From positions 1 through 46,594 of the forward strand of contig CAMODW010000005.1 in the NCBI GenBank assembly GCA_946611635.1: 46,594 bases of DNA, given 5' to 3'. Source of the stretch: an uncultured Bacillota bacterium (lineage in GTDB: Bacteria > Bacillota_I > Bacilli_A > RF39 > UBA660). Positions within the stretch are counted from its first letter, which is position 1, and each line of letters opens with the position of its first letter. The notes under the pieces were generated by a model, which was given only the letters and a program-made list of their open reading frames with translations, made no database searches and had not been told where the DNA came from. Made by a program: the position numbers and the translations under genes. Below, in pieces: positions 1 through 7,316 of this stretch.

Positions 1-234
1 AAATATCAAAAAGTATTTATACTTCCAAATAATCATAAAATATTCTTTTAAAGATATATTACTTAGTAATAACAATACAAATACCCAAACCATATCTAAA
101 ATAAATAATAAAATACTAAATTTAAAAAAACAGGAAATAATAAATAATAAAAATGATATGAATTTTATAACAGGATTTAAAATATGTAGAATAGATTCCT
201 CATGGTTATATGAAACCATATACTTATCCAACAT
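1..234 (-). CDS. ecfT: EcfT-like transmembrane component, partial
   Basis: This gene is cut by the window start; 78 N-terminal codons are visible. The start is the ATG at 234, which overlaps the end of the preceding ATPase gene by 11 nt, as is usual in ecfA-ecfA-ecfT operons. The visible protein has the EcfT opening, a short polar leader followed by LHILNPVIKF (family form LHRLDPRTKLL) and then two hydrophobic segments. In the family EcfT is the membrane scaffold that couples two ATPases to a substrate-binding S component. The Arg and Asp usually found in the opening motif are replaced here (I and N), matching the drift seen in both ATPases. Confidence in family rests on position plus this motif; the substrate cannot be told. 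Confidence 0.65.
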   Translation of the reverse strand, partial: MLDKYMVSYNHEESILHILNPVIKFISFLLFIISCFFKFSILLFILDMVWVFVLLLLSNISLKEYFMIIWKYKYFLIF

Positions 235-1054
235 TTCTATATAGCTCCTTAATCAATTCTTTTATATCTGTACACTTTTTAATATCATAACCATTCATTT
301 CTACATATTTAGTAAATTCTATTATTTTAGGTATATTAACATATTTATATAAATTACTATTATAAAAAATATCCTTTCCTTCACTTAATACTAATTTCCC
401 TTTATATATAAGATGAACATCATCTACTATATCAAATAAAAATTCAGCATTATTAGAAATTAATATTATTGTTTTATTATATTTATTTTTTAATTTAAGA
501 AATAGTTTTCTAAAATATTCTTTTTCTCGATAAGATAATCCTATATCAAAATTATCTAACACTAATACTTCTGGATTATAACTAATTACGGATGCCAATT
601 CAACCTTTTTCTTTTCTACTCTAGAAAGCTCATTAGGATCTCTATCTAAAAAAGATTCATCAAGTCCAACTATTCTTAAGGATTGAACAACATGTTTTAC
701 TACATTATCCGTTTTATAATTATAATTATTCATTATATTACTAATTTCTTTTAATACACTAACTTCTAAAAATAACTTATTATAATTACTATAAACAAAA
801 CCAATATTTCTTCTAATAGCATTAACATTATCAACATGACTACTACGTTTAATAATAGAATTATTTAATCTAATTTCTCCACTACTAGGTCTTTTTAATA
901 ATAATAACAATCTACCAATAATATCTAATCTATCTCCTAAAAAACCAACTATACTACCTTGCTCAATTACCAAACTAACATCATTCAAATAAACAATCTC
1001 TCGTGCAGATCTTTTATTTTCTATATAAGTTAATTTATTAAAAATTATTTCCAT
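224..1054 (-). CDS. ecfA2: Degenerate ECF-type ABC ATPase (EcfA2 position)
   Basis: This is a 276-aa ABC ATPase-fold protein, second in an operon with another ATPase (10-nt overlap) and EcfT. The fold is recognisable from start to end, but every nucleotide-handling motif is changed. Walker A at residues 37-44 reads GFLGDRLD, without the Gly-Lys-Ser/Thr. The Q-loop Gln is Ser89. The signature is LSRVE (143-147) instead of LSGGQ. The Walker B glutamate is Asn168 after a kept Asp167. The H-loop His is Asn201. The frame is open and full length, so this is not a simple pseudogene. By family knowledge such a subunit should not bind or hydrolyse ATP normally. It may be a structural partner, or the complex may have a new role. 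Confidence 0.8.
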   Translation of the reverse strand: MEIIFNKLTYIENKRSAREIVYLNDVSLVIEQGSIVGFLGDRLDIIGRLLLLLKRPSSGEIRLNNSIIKRSSHVDNVNAIRRNIGFVYSNYNKLFLEVSVLKEISNIMNNYNYKTDNVVKHVVQSLRIVGLDESFLDRDPNELSRVEKKKVELASVISYNPEVLVLDNFDIGLSYREKEYFRKLFLKLKNKYNKTIILISNNAEFLFDIVDDVHLIYKGKLVLSEGKDIFYNSNLYKYVNIPKIIEFTKYVEMNGYDIKKCTDIKELIKELYRNVG

Positions 1055-1833
1055 AAGCGTTTCACCAAATCTTCTTTATTTAAATAAGTTCGATTTATTA
1101 AACCATATAGTTTTAATTGAATAGACAAATCTAAATAAAAAGGTAAATTAAGACCTAGTCGTTTTAATATTTTTTCCTCTTTTAATACATCAAAAGTTTT
1201 TCCATCTATTGCATTAATTCCATTATATAAAACTAAAGTATAATCAGTATACAAAGTATCTTCAATATTTGAAGTTACATTTATTAACCTAATATTTTTA
1301 TAATTTAAATAATTTAAAAGTAAAATTTTAGTTCTTTCATTCAAATATAATAATATGTCATCTAATGCTAAGTATTCAGGATAATAAATAGCATATGAAA
1401 GAATTTTAACCAATGCTCTATCATTGGTAGATAATACTTCAATTGGTTTATTAAATATCTTTTTAATAGCAAAAAAATCATCTATTTCATTAATTCTATT
1501 GTTTATTTCTTTTGGATCAATATTAAGATTTTCTAATGAAAATCTTAATTCATCTTTTACTAATTCATTAACAAAACCATTAATATCATAGACCACAGCG
1601 ATTTTATTTCTAAGTTTATCAATATTATCACTATTAACTACAATATCAGATACAATAATACTACCTTCATAAGGTAATTCTCCATTAATAATCTTAAGTA
1701 AAGTAGTTTTCCCACTTCCAGAGGGACCGATTATACTAAGAGTTTTATCCTTTCTTAAAGTAAAATTTAATCCTGAAAAAACACATTTATCAGAATAAGA
1801 ATACTTAAGATCGCTAATACGAATATTGCTCAT
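1045..1833 (-). CDS. ecfA1: ECF-type ABC ATPase with partly eroded motifs (EcfA1 position)
   Basis: This 262-aa ATPase-like protein is the first gene of the ECF-like cluster, in the place of ecfA1 (ybxA) in Bacillus. Walker A is intact (GPSGSGKTT, residues 36-44), so nucleotide binding is plausible. Other motifs are altered: the Q-loop Gln is Asp83, the signature LSGGQ is LSTND (134-138), the Walker B catalytic Glu is Asp159 (LALDD), and the H-loop His is Ser188. The family couples ATP hydrolysis to vitamin or metal uptake through EcfT. Here at most one composite site could be partly active. The start is an ATG at 1833. Family assignment is firm; transport activity is doubtful. Confidence 0.8.
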   Translation of the reverse strand: MSNIRISDLKYSYSDKCVFSGLNFTLRKDKTLSIIGPSGSGKTTLLKIINGELPYEGSIIVSDIVVNSDNIDKLRNKIAVVYDINGFVNELVKDELRFSLENLNIDPKEINNRINEIDDFFAIKKIFNKPIEVLSTNDRALVKILSYAIYYPEYLALDDILLYLNERTKILLLNYLNYKNIRLINVTSNIEDTLYTDYTLVLYNGINAIDGKTFDVLKEEKILKRLGLNLPFYLDLSIQLKLYGLINRTYLNKEDLVKRLWK

Positions 1834-1887
1834 ATTATCGCCCCACTTGGGTATTTATTATACATAAAAAACAAAAAAAGAAAAGAC

Positions 1888-2412
1888 TTATTTGTACTTT
1901 TCTATTAATATTATTTTATTTTCTTTTAAGCTCTTAGGTATATCAATAATCCTTTGATTAGAAGAGCCTCTAAATTTTACATCAAAGCTTTTTAGTTTTT
2001 CAATAAATGGCCCATCCACCAAGACATCTATTTGTTCTAAAGCTTCAATAAATTTACTATTTTTTTTAGCAAGTTTCATTATTTCTTCATAAGTAAATCC
2101 TGTATAAACCCATACATCCATATTACAATTATGAACTTCTTTAGCAAGTTCAATAAAAGCATCTAATTGATAAAGAGGATCACCACCAGAAAATGTTACT
2201 CCTTGTTGAAATTCTAATTCTCTAATCTTATTTTTCATAGTTTCTATATCAACTAAAACACCAGCATTAAAATCCCAAGTTTCAGGATTCTGACAATTAA
2301 AGCACTTATGTCCACAACCTTGAAACCATATAACACTTCTAATTCCTTCACCATCGACAATACTATCAACTTGAATATCAGGAATAGCTAACCTGACCAT
2401 ACCATCCTTCAT
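1888..2412 (-). CDS. nrdG: Anaerobic ribonucleotide reductase activating protein
   Basis: This is a 174-aa radical-SAM protein. The CX3CX2C cluster motif is seen as CGHKCFNC, after the family opening around DGEGIRSVIWFQGCGH. Further on, the VTFSGGDPL segment is the family's SAM-contact region. NrdG forms the glycyl radical on the anaerobic class III ribonucleotide reductase NrdD, using a 4Fe-4S cluster and S-adenosylmethionine. No nrdD lies in this window. The start at 2412 has an AGAGGT ribosome site at good spacing; a second in-frame ATG lies four codons in. It points to anaerobic growth. It sits 29 nt after divIC in the same direction. Confidence 0.9.
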   Translation of the reverse strand: MKDGMVRLAIPDIQVDSIVDGEGIRSVIWFQGCGHKCFNCQNPETWDFNAGVLVDIETMKNKIRELEFQQGVTFSGGDPLYQLDAFIELAKEVHNCNMDVWVYTGFTYEEIMKLAKKNSKFIEALEQIDVLVDGPFIEKLKSFDVKFRGSSNQRIIDIPKSLKENKIILIEKYK

Positions 2413-2441
2413 ATCAATACCTCTTCACACATTATTATTTA

Positions 2442-2777
2442 TTAATTAGTATCCTCTACAGTATCATCTTTATTATTTTCTCTTGGTTCAACCATTCTTA
2501 ATATTATTTCCCCTGGCTTTGAATACATATATTTCTCTCTAGCATATCTAGCAATATAATCAGGGTCTTGTAACTTAGAGACTTCCACATTTAAGGATGC
2601 CTCCTCATCCAAAAGTTTCTGATACTGAAGTTTTACTTCCTTTATTTCTTCTCTATTTCTAATAACTTGTATCCAATCATTTATAACCGTTCCAATAAGA
2701 GCAATAATTAGAATAATAGAAGAAAAAATAGGAAGAAAATATTTATATTTATTAGAATTCTTTTTTTTCTTCCTCAA
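2442..2777 (-). CDS. divIC: Septum formation initiator (DivIC/FtsB family)
   Basis: This 111-aa protein has a basic cytoplasmic N terminus, one membrane helix at about residues 14-35, then an extracytoplasmic coiled coil (about 40-70). A DPDYIARYAREKYMYSKPGE segment follows, which is typical of the DivIC/FtsB family. In the family it forms a divisome complex with FtsL and DivIB/FtsQ. The only workable start is a TTG at 2777, because an in-frame TGA lies just upstream. In Bacillus divIC also lies in the replication-origin-proximal left arm. The tail is acidic and probably disordered. Confidence 0.85.
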   Translation of the reverse strand: MRKKKKNSNKYKYFLPIFSSIILIIALIGTVINDWIQVIRNREEIKEVKLQYQKLLDEEASLNVEVSKLQDPDYIARYAREKYMYSKPGEIILRMVEPRENNKDDTVEDTN

Positions 2778-2803
2778 AACACATCACACCCATTATCACA
2801 ACA

Positions 2804-2812
2804 ATTATAACA
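2804..2812 (-). promoter_or_regulatory. Extended -10 promoter of divIC
   Basis: On the minus strand the bases read TGTTATAAT, an extended -10 (TGnTATAAT), about 30 nt before the TTG start of divIC. No clear -35 is visible upstream, which is common for extended -10 promoters. Confidence 0.45.
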
Positions 2813-2861
2813 CACTAAATATGATATATTTTATATATATTATATATTTAACATTTTTTTA

Positions 2862-2890
2862 CAAAAAAAAACTCAAGTTTTTCTTGAGTT
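2862..2890 (-). terminator. Rho-independent terminator after spoVG
   Basis: A perfect 8-bp stem (AACTCAAG / CTTGAGTT) with a five-base loop lies just past the spoVG stop. On the minus strand it is followed by a run of T from the A-tract at 2863-2870. Confidence 0.9.
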
Positions 2891-2893
2891 CAA

Positions 2894-3184
2894 TTATAAT
2901 TCTATTTTAACTAATTCTTCACCAGTTTTTTTCATTTCTTCATAAGCACCGAAGATTGCATCTTCAAACATCTTACGTGTTTCTTGATTTACAGGATGAG
3001 CAATATCATCATATACTCCATCACTAATCTTTCTGCTAGGCATTGCGATAAACATCTTATCATCACCTTGAATTAGTCTAATACCTGTAATAACAAAAGC
3101 CTCATCTAACGTAACTGTTGCAATAGCTTTCATACGTGAATCTTCTTTTTCTTTATTACGAAGTACAACTTTTGTAATTTTCAT
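2894..3184 (-). CDS. spoVG: SpoVG family regulator
   Basis: This 96-aa protein closely follows the SpoVG family: it opens MKITKVVLR and carries the conserved FVITGIRLIQG, MPSRK and DIAHPVN segments. SpoVG is a small nucleic-acid-binding regulator that acts in sporulation, cell division or virulence depending on the species. The longer frame to 3247 is rejected. The ATG at 3184 is preceded by AAGGGAG at the right distance, and the extra N-terminal residues are unlike the family. The gene has its own promoter and terminator, so it is probably a single-gene transcript. Its presence does not by itself show that the organism sporulates. Confidence 0.95.
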   Translation of the reverse strand: MKITKVVLRNKEKEDSRMKAIATVTLDEAFVITGIRLIQGDDKMFIAMPSRKISDGVYDDIAHPVNQETRKMFEDAIFGAYEEMKKTGEELVKIEL

Positions 3185-3218
3185 AATAACACTCCCTTCA
3201 AGTTTATCAACTAATATA

Positions 3219-3247
3219 ATTTTAGAACAAAATAATAATAAAAGCAA
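3219..3247 (-). promoter_or_regulatory. Sigma-A-type promoter of spoVG
   Basis: The minus strand reads TTGCTT, 17 bases, TAAAAT, ending about 35 nt before the spoVG ATG. The -35 lies at the 3' edge of the ksgA intergenic gap. Confidence 0.6.
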
Positions 3248-3255
3248 TAAATTTT

Positions 3256-4041
3256 TTAAGATATCTCATTTGCTATATCAATAAAAGCATCTAATGGCAT
3301 ATTTTCAGCTCTATCACTTAATGATAAATCATACTTTGATAAAACTCTTTCTATTAACTTTATATCATAATTATGTAAATTATTTTTTATATTTTTTCTT
3401 TTCATAAAAAATGAATCTTTTAATAACTTATTAAATACATCCATATTATTTATACTTAAATACTTATTATTTTTTACAAATTTAATAATAGAACTATCTA
3501 CATTTGGAACTGGAGTAAAATTATTTCTATTAACATCAAATAATAAACTAACATCAAAATATGCACTTAAATAAACTGTAATAGATCCATATTCCTTATT
3601 ACCAGGACTAGCAGAGAATCTGTTAGCAACTTCTTTTTGAACCATAAGAGTCATTTCTTGTACATCAATTTTATCTTTTATAATCTTTTCTATAATTGGA
3701 GTAGTTATATAATATGGTAAATTGGCTATAATATATAATTTGTTATATTTAATATCTTTAATATCATCTTGAATATCAGAATTAAGAAAATTCTTATAAA
3801 TTATTCTTGTCTTATCATCCTCAAATGAATCTAAATATTTTTTTAATTCAACATCAATTTCATAACAAATCAAATTACAATTATATAATTTCAAATACTT
3901 AGTTAACGCTCCTTGACCAGGACCAATTTCAATTACTAAATCATCTTCTTGAACATCAATACTATCAATTATATCTATTAATACCTTTTTATTATTCAAA
4001 AAATTTTGCCCAAATTTCTTCTTATGTTTAAAATCTCCCAT
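3256..4041 (-). CDS. rsmA: 16S rRNA dimethyltransferase A (RsmA/KsgA)
   Basis: This is a 261-aa Rossmann methyltransferase that dimethylates two adjacent adenines near the 3' end of 16S rRNA. The family motifs are clear: KKFGQNFL at the N terminus, the SAM loop IEIGPGQGALT, and the catalytic NLPYYITTPI. It follows a 3D-domain protein gene as ksgA does in Bacillus (yabE-rnmV-ksgA), although rnmV is missing here. The ATG at 4041 begins 1 nt after the upstream stop and is preferred over a GTG at 4053 that would overlap that stop. Confidence 0.95.
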   Translation of the reverse strand: MGDFKHKKKFGQNFLNNKKVLIDIIDSIDVQEDDLVIEIGPGQGALTKYLKLYNCNLICYEIDVELKKYLDSFEDDKTRIIYKNFLNSDIQDDIKDIKYNKLYIIANLPYYITTPIIEKIIKDKIDVQEMTLMVQKEVANRFSASPGNKEYGSITVYLSAYFDVSLLFDVNRNNFTPVPNVDSSIIKFVKNNKYLSINNMDVFNKLLKDSFFMKRKNIKNNLHNYDIKLIERVLSKYDLSLSDRAENMPLDAFIDIANEIS

Positions 4042-4042
4042 T

Positions 4043-4651
4043 TTACCAACCACTTCTTAATATACTAAAAGTAACTTTCTTTCTGCCAATATTTTTAATT
4101 GCTTCAGCTTCTGTAGCAACTAATAAATCCAAGTTATTACCTGAAACACCTCTATCAAGAACTATCGCTAACATTGGTTGGCTAGTTAAAGAACTATTTA
4201 TAGCCACAATTGAGCCACATGGAATACTTCTTGAAGAAGCTACTATTCTTACATTTCCATAAGTTGCATCTGAATAAGTTACTACTCCATTTTTATATAC
4301 ATTATAATTCGTACAGGCTAGTCTACCACTACACGCAGGACAATCAGCTGCATATCCTGTTAAAGATCCACTCAATTCTCCATTATTTGATACAGCAACA
4401 CCATTATTTGTTTCATATGATTTTGGAGTAACTGGTTCCTTTTTCTTAATAACCACATTCTTCTCCACAGGCTTAGGTTTGCTTTCTTCATTTTTCACTG
4501 CATAAGCAACAAAACCAACCTCTTTATTAAGTTTACCAAAATCAAAAACTGATTTATCAAATTCATTTGTATTTGTTAAAAAGAATACAAAAACCATCAT
4601 TATAAATACTTCAAGACCTCTTTTAATAAATGGTCTTAATTTAATTTTCAT
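4043..4651 (-). CDS. 3D-domain cell-wall protein (YabE/YocH-like)
   Basis: This 202-aa protein has an N-terminal membrane anchor or signal (about residues 15-27), a Lys/Pro/Glu-rich linker (about 55-80) and a C-terminal 3D domain of about 105 residues. The domain opens with LTGYAADCPACSG and ends with the family's aspartate core in a form VLDRGVSGNNLDLL. 3D domains form a double-psi barrel seen in Rpf-like and lytic transglycosylase-like proteins that act on peptidoglycan. The four cysteines in the visible domain (CPAC, LAC, PCG) may form disulfides outside the cell. Position upstream of ksgA matches yabE of Bacillus. The exact enzymatic activity is an inference. Confidence 0.75.
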   Translation of the reverse strand: MKIKLRPFIKRGLEVFIMMVFVFFLTNTNEFDKSVFDFGKLNKEVGFVAYAVKNEESKPKPVEKNVVIKKKEPVTPKSYETNNGVAVSNNGELSGSLTGYAADCPACSGRLACTNYNVYKNGVVTYSDATYGNVRIVASSRSIPCGSIVAINSSLTSQPMLAIVLDRGVSGNNLDLLVATEAEAIKNIGRKKVTFSILRSGW

Positions 4652-4696
4652 TCCAAAACACCTCTAAAATTACTATTTATAATATCATTATAGATT

Positions 4697-5446
4697 TTAA
4701 ATGTCAAAAACCCTTTTAATATTATTCTCAGTAATAATTGAAATTTCCGAGTTTGAAATATCCATTTTACTAGCAATAAAATTAACTATATCAAGTATAT
4801 GAGAAGGATCATTTTTATGTCCTCTATAAGGAACAGGAGTTAAATAAGGACTATCAGTCTCTAATACTACATTATCTAATCCTATTTTTTTTAAAGTTTC
4901 AATTAAATTACAATTTTTAAAAGTTATTACTCCATTAATTCCTATTAAAAATCCTAGTTTTATATAAATACAAGCCGTTTCATAACTTCCATTAAAACAA
5001 TGAATAACACCCTTAACATCATATTTCTTAATACACTCTATAGTATCTAAAGTTGCTTCTCTACTATGTATAATTACAGGCTTATTATATTTTTCAGCTA
5101 ATTTTAATTGCTTTTCAAACAATTCTATTTGTTTATCCTTACTTTCTTTATCATAATGATAATCTAAACCTATTTCCCCTATCGCAACAACTTTTTTATT
5201 ATTAATATTATTTTCTAGTTCTACTAAATCCTCTTCTGAATAATTATTTACTTCTTCTGGATGTATACCTATTGCCCCATACATCCATTCATATTTTTGT
5301 ATTTTCTTTAATATTTCTTGATTAGATTTCTTTTCCGTACCATTATTTATAACTCTATAAACATTATTTTTATCCATTAATTCTTTTATTTCATCTATAT
5401 TATCATAATATTCATCAAATATATGACAATGCGTATCTGTAAACAT
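4697..5446 (-). CDS. tatD: TatD family metal-dependent DNase
   Basis: This 249-aa TIM-barrel hydrolase carries the TatD metal ligands in order: DTHCH (residues 4-8), the GEIGLDYH segment, PVIIHSR, GVIHCF and the final LETDSPYL. Members are 3'-5' DNA/RNA exonucleases or D-aminoacyl-tRNA deacylase-like hydrolases. In Bacillus the homologue yabD lies just upstream of yabE, rnmV and ksgA, and the order here is the same. The ATG at 5446 has GGTGG before it. Confidence 0.92.
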   Translation of the reverse strand: MFTDTHCHIFDEYYDNIDEIKELMDKNNVYRVINNGTEKKSNQEILKKIQKYEWMYGAIGIHPEEVNNYSEEDLVELENNINNKKVVAIGEIGLDYHYDKESKDKQIELFEKQLKLAEKYNKPVIIHSREATLDTIECIKKYDVKGVIHCFNGSYETACIYIKLGFLIGINGVITFKNCNLIETLKKIGLDNVVLETDSPYLTPVPYRGHKNDPSHILDIVNFIASKMDISNSEISIITENNIKRVFDI

Positions 5447-5470
5447 ATTACCACCAAAAAAAATATATAA

Positions 5471-5505
5471 TAAAAAAAAGTAAAAATCAATCTATTGATT
5501 TTTAC
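5471..5505 (-). terminator. Terminator of the 190-aa unknown gene
   Basis: An 11-bp stem (GTAAAAATCAA / TTGATTTTTAC) with loop TCTA lies across the stop codon. The A-run at 5472-5479 gives the minus-strand T-tract. Confidence 0.85.
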
Positions 5506-6064
5506 CTTTTTCTCCTAAAGTAAAAGCTTCTCCTGTTCCAAAAGAATTTCTAAAATCAGAAGCTAAATTATCCAATTTAAATCCACGTTTACTCGAATTA
5601 TAAGTTTCATTATCAAAAGCACGAGTAAGTTCATCTTCACTTCCTTCAACTGCTTTCAAGCCCATGTTTTTTATATAAAGAGAAATAATATCTCTTACAC
5701 ACCCAATAAAAAACTCATTAGGTTCTATTCCCATAGACTTTAATACTTCTTCCTCACTAGGTCTTTTATGAGATCTTAATGAATATATTATACTTTTTTC
5801 AAACTCACTAATAAATCTCCCTATAAAAGTATTCACATCAATATATTCGAATTTCAATGAATCCATAATAGGAACTAAATTACTATAACCCTCAAGAAAA
5901 TAACGAACAAATCTTATATACGAAATAAACTCTTTATCTTCTATAGGAAAATCCGTTGTATCAATTTCTAATAAATAATTATCAATTTTAATAATATCTT
6001 CAATACTATATCCAGCAAAAGGATGAGATATTATTGTTCTCTCAGTATTATTTTCTTTACTCAT
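5492..6064 (-). CDS. Unknown 190-aa soluble protein
   Basis: I do not recognise this protein. It is 190 aa, mostly charged and probably helical, without a signal peptide or membrane helix. The middle part (about residues 50-140) looks like an alpha-helical domain, and the last 50 residues are polar and Gly/Asn/Ser-rich. The gene has a good ribosome site (GAGGTGG), its own promoter (6089-6117) and its own terminator, so it is a true single-gene unit between dut and tatD. Base use is like that of its neighbours, so there is no sign of recent transfer. In Bacillus metS (metG) and abrB lie near this position, but nothing here resembles them. Confidence 0.7.
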   Translation of the reverse strand: MSKENNTERTIISHPFAGYSIEDIIKIDNYLLEIDTTDFPIEDKEFISYIRFVRYFLEGYSNLVPIMDSLKFEYIDVNTFIGRFISEFEKSIIYSLRSHKRPSEEEVLKSMGIEPNEFFIGCVRDIISLYIKNMGLKAVEGSEDELTRAFDNETYNSSKRGFKLDNLASDFRNSFGTGEAFTLGEKGKNQ

Positions 6065-6088
6065 ACCATAACCACCTCAATAAACTCT

Positions 6089-6117
6089 ATTTTATATAAT
6101 AAACATACGAAAATCAA
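6089..6117 (-). promoter_or_regulatory. Sigma-A-type promoter of the unknown gene
   Basis: The minus strand reads TTGATT, 17 bases, TAAAAT, about 25 nt before the ATG at 6064. Confidence 0.6.
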
Positions 6118-6157
6118 CAAAAAAATTGGTTCATACGAAATATTTAAGCTATTCTAC

Positions 6158-6640
6158 TTATTTCTCACTATTCGGCTTACCTGTCCAACCATTTCTCTCT
6201 TCTTGAACTTCATCTTCATCATCTACTGTATAATACTTTAAAAATATTCCTTGTCCAAAAGCTTCACCTTTTTTAACTTTAAATTCTTTATCTCCTTCAT
6301 TTTGTAGAGCAAACCACATATGCCCTTCATTATCAACATTATTATAGAAATCACTATCTATAATTCCAACTTGATTACATAAACGAACATTCCATTTAAA
6401 TCCCATACTACTTCTAACAAAGAGCATAAAAGTTTCATCTTTAGGATACATAGCTTTAATACCTGTAGGTACCTTTTTTATTTCTCCTGGTTTTATACTA
6501 AAATCCTCTATTGCAAAAAAATCATATCCTGCACTATATTTTGTCTTTCTAGACGGAACTTTATACTCTTCATATAATTTTATATCATCTTTTATATCTT
6601 TCTTAAATTGTTCAAAAGATATTTTTTCTAACCTTCTCAT
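6158..6640 (-). CDS. dut: dUTP diphosphatase (trimeric type)
   Basis: This is a 160-aa dUTPase, which removes dUTP and makes dUMP for thymidylate synthesis. The ordered motifs are seen: SAGYDFFA (motif 1), VRSSMGFK (2), GIIDSDFYNN (3) and KGEAFGQGIF (4). Motif 5 is short and altered, RNGWTGKPNSEK at the very C terminus, where the family has RGxGGFGSTG, so the Phe lid residue seems replaced by Trp. The long N-terminal extension of the open frame is rejected. The ATG at 6640 fits the family start and has GGTGG upstream. Confidence 0.85.
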   Translation of the reverse strand: MRRLEKISFEQFKKDIKDDIKLYEEYKVPSRKTKYSAGYDFFAIEDFSIKPGEIKKVPTGIKAMYPKDETFMLFVRSSMGFKWNVRLCNQVGIIDSDFYNNVDNEGHMWFALQNEGDKEFKVKKGEAFGQGIFLKYYTVDDEDEVQEERNGWTGKPNSEK

Positions 6641-6703
6641 AACTACCACCATTCTCCCTAACAAGTATATCATAAAATGTATATTAAAAATTATTATATT
6701 TAT

Positions 6704-6735
6704 GAAAAAATCAACCATCATTATTATGGTTGATT
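6704..6735 (-). terminator. Terminator after the lipoprotein gene
   Basis: A 9-bp stem (AATCAACCA / TGGTTGATT) overlaps the stop codon of the lipoprotein gene. A six-A run at 6705-6710 supplies T's on the minus strand. It separates the mfd operon from dut. Confidence 0.8.
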
Positions 6736-7312
6736 ATTTTATTTCTTTTAAAGAATAAGCTATATCTCTAAATTCAGAATTATACAATGTTTTATTATCT
6801 AATTCAGTCCACATTAATAACTGATTATAATAATTGTTAGTTTCAATAAAATATAATTGGAGATAAACCTTTTCACCATTCATTTCTAGTTCGTTTTCAA
6901 TAAATCTAGTATTTAGACCACCTTCATCTGATCTTCTTATCTTACTATCATCCAATTGATAACTCTCTTTAACATTACTATAAACTGTATCAAACCAATT
7001 ATTAAAACTGCTAAAAGAGCTCTTTTCCTCACTAATAACAATTAAATATTTAATTTCATCTGCTCCTATTAATTCTAAACAAGCATCATCATTCATTTTT
7101 TCTTCTTTATACTCACTCCAACTATTAGGAGTTTCAACTTTTATTTTATTATTATCACAAATAAATGTTAATTTTTTAGAAATATCCTTTTCTACTACTT
7201 CTTCATTTTCCTCTATATTTTTTACTTCCACATCTTCTTTTTTTCCACCACAGCCTGTACATAAACATATAATAAAAAACATGGTTAAAAAAATATAATT
7301 AATCTTTTTCAT
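6734..7312 (-). CDS. Secreted lipoprotein of unknown function
   Basis: This 192-aa protein starts at the ATG at 7312 (a TTG seven codons earlier is less likely). A lipoprotein signal peptide is plain: KK, then a hydrophobic stretch, then a lipobox ending LCTGC at about residues 15-19. An acidic Glu/Val/Lys linker follows, and then a globular part of about 150 residues that includes a TPNSWSEY segment. The globular part could be a PsbP/Mog1-like fold, as in many small firmicute lipoproteins, but I cannot confirm it. The gene lies 4 nt after mfd and ends at a terminator, so it is the last gene of that transcript. Confidence 0.75.
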   Translation of the reverse strand: MKKINYIFLTMFFIICLCTGCGGKKEDVEVKNIEENEEVVEKDISKKLTFICDNNKIKVETPNSWSEYKEEKMNDDACLELIGADEIKYLIVISEEKSSFSSFNNWFDTVYSNVKESYQLDDSKIRRSDEGGLNTRFIENELEMNGEKVYLQLYFIETNNYYNQLLMWTELDNKTLYNSEFRDIAYSLKEIK

Positions 7313-7316
7313 ATTA

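Noticed and set aside
224..1833. ECF ATPase genes as pseudogenes
   Set aside because: Both frames are full length, overlap in the normal operon way and keep fold-defining segments; there is no stop or frameshift.
3185..3247. N-terminal extension of SpoVG
   Set aside because: The ATG at 3184 has a strong ribosome site and the extra residues are unlike the family; a promoter lies in this stretch.
6641..6721. Hydrophobic N-terminal extension of dUTPase
   Set aside because: The extension covers intergenic sequence. The ATG at 6640 has GGTGG before it and fits cytoplasmic dUTPases.
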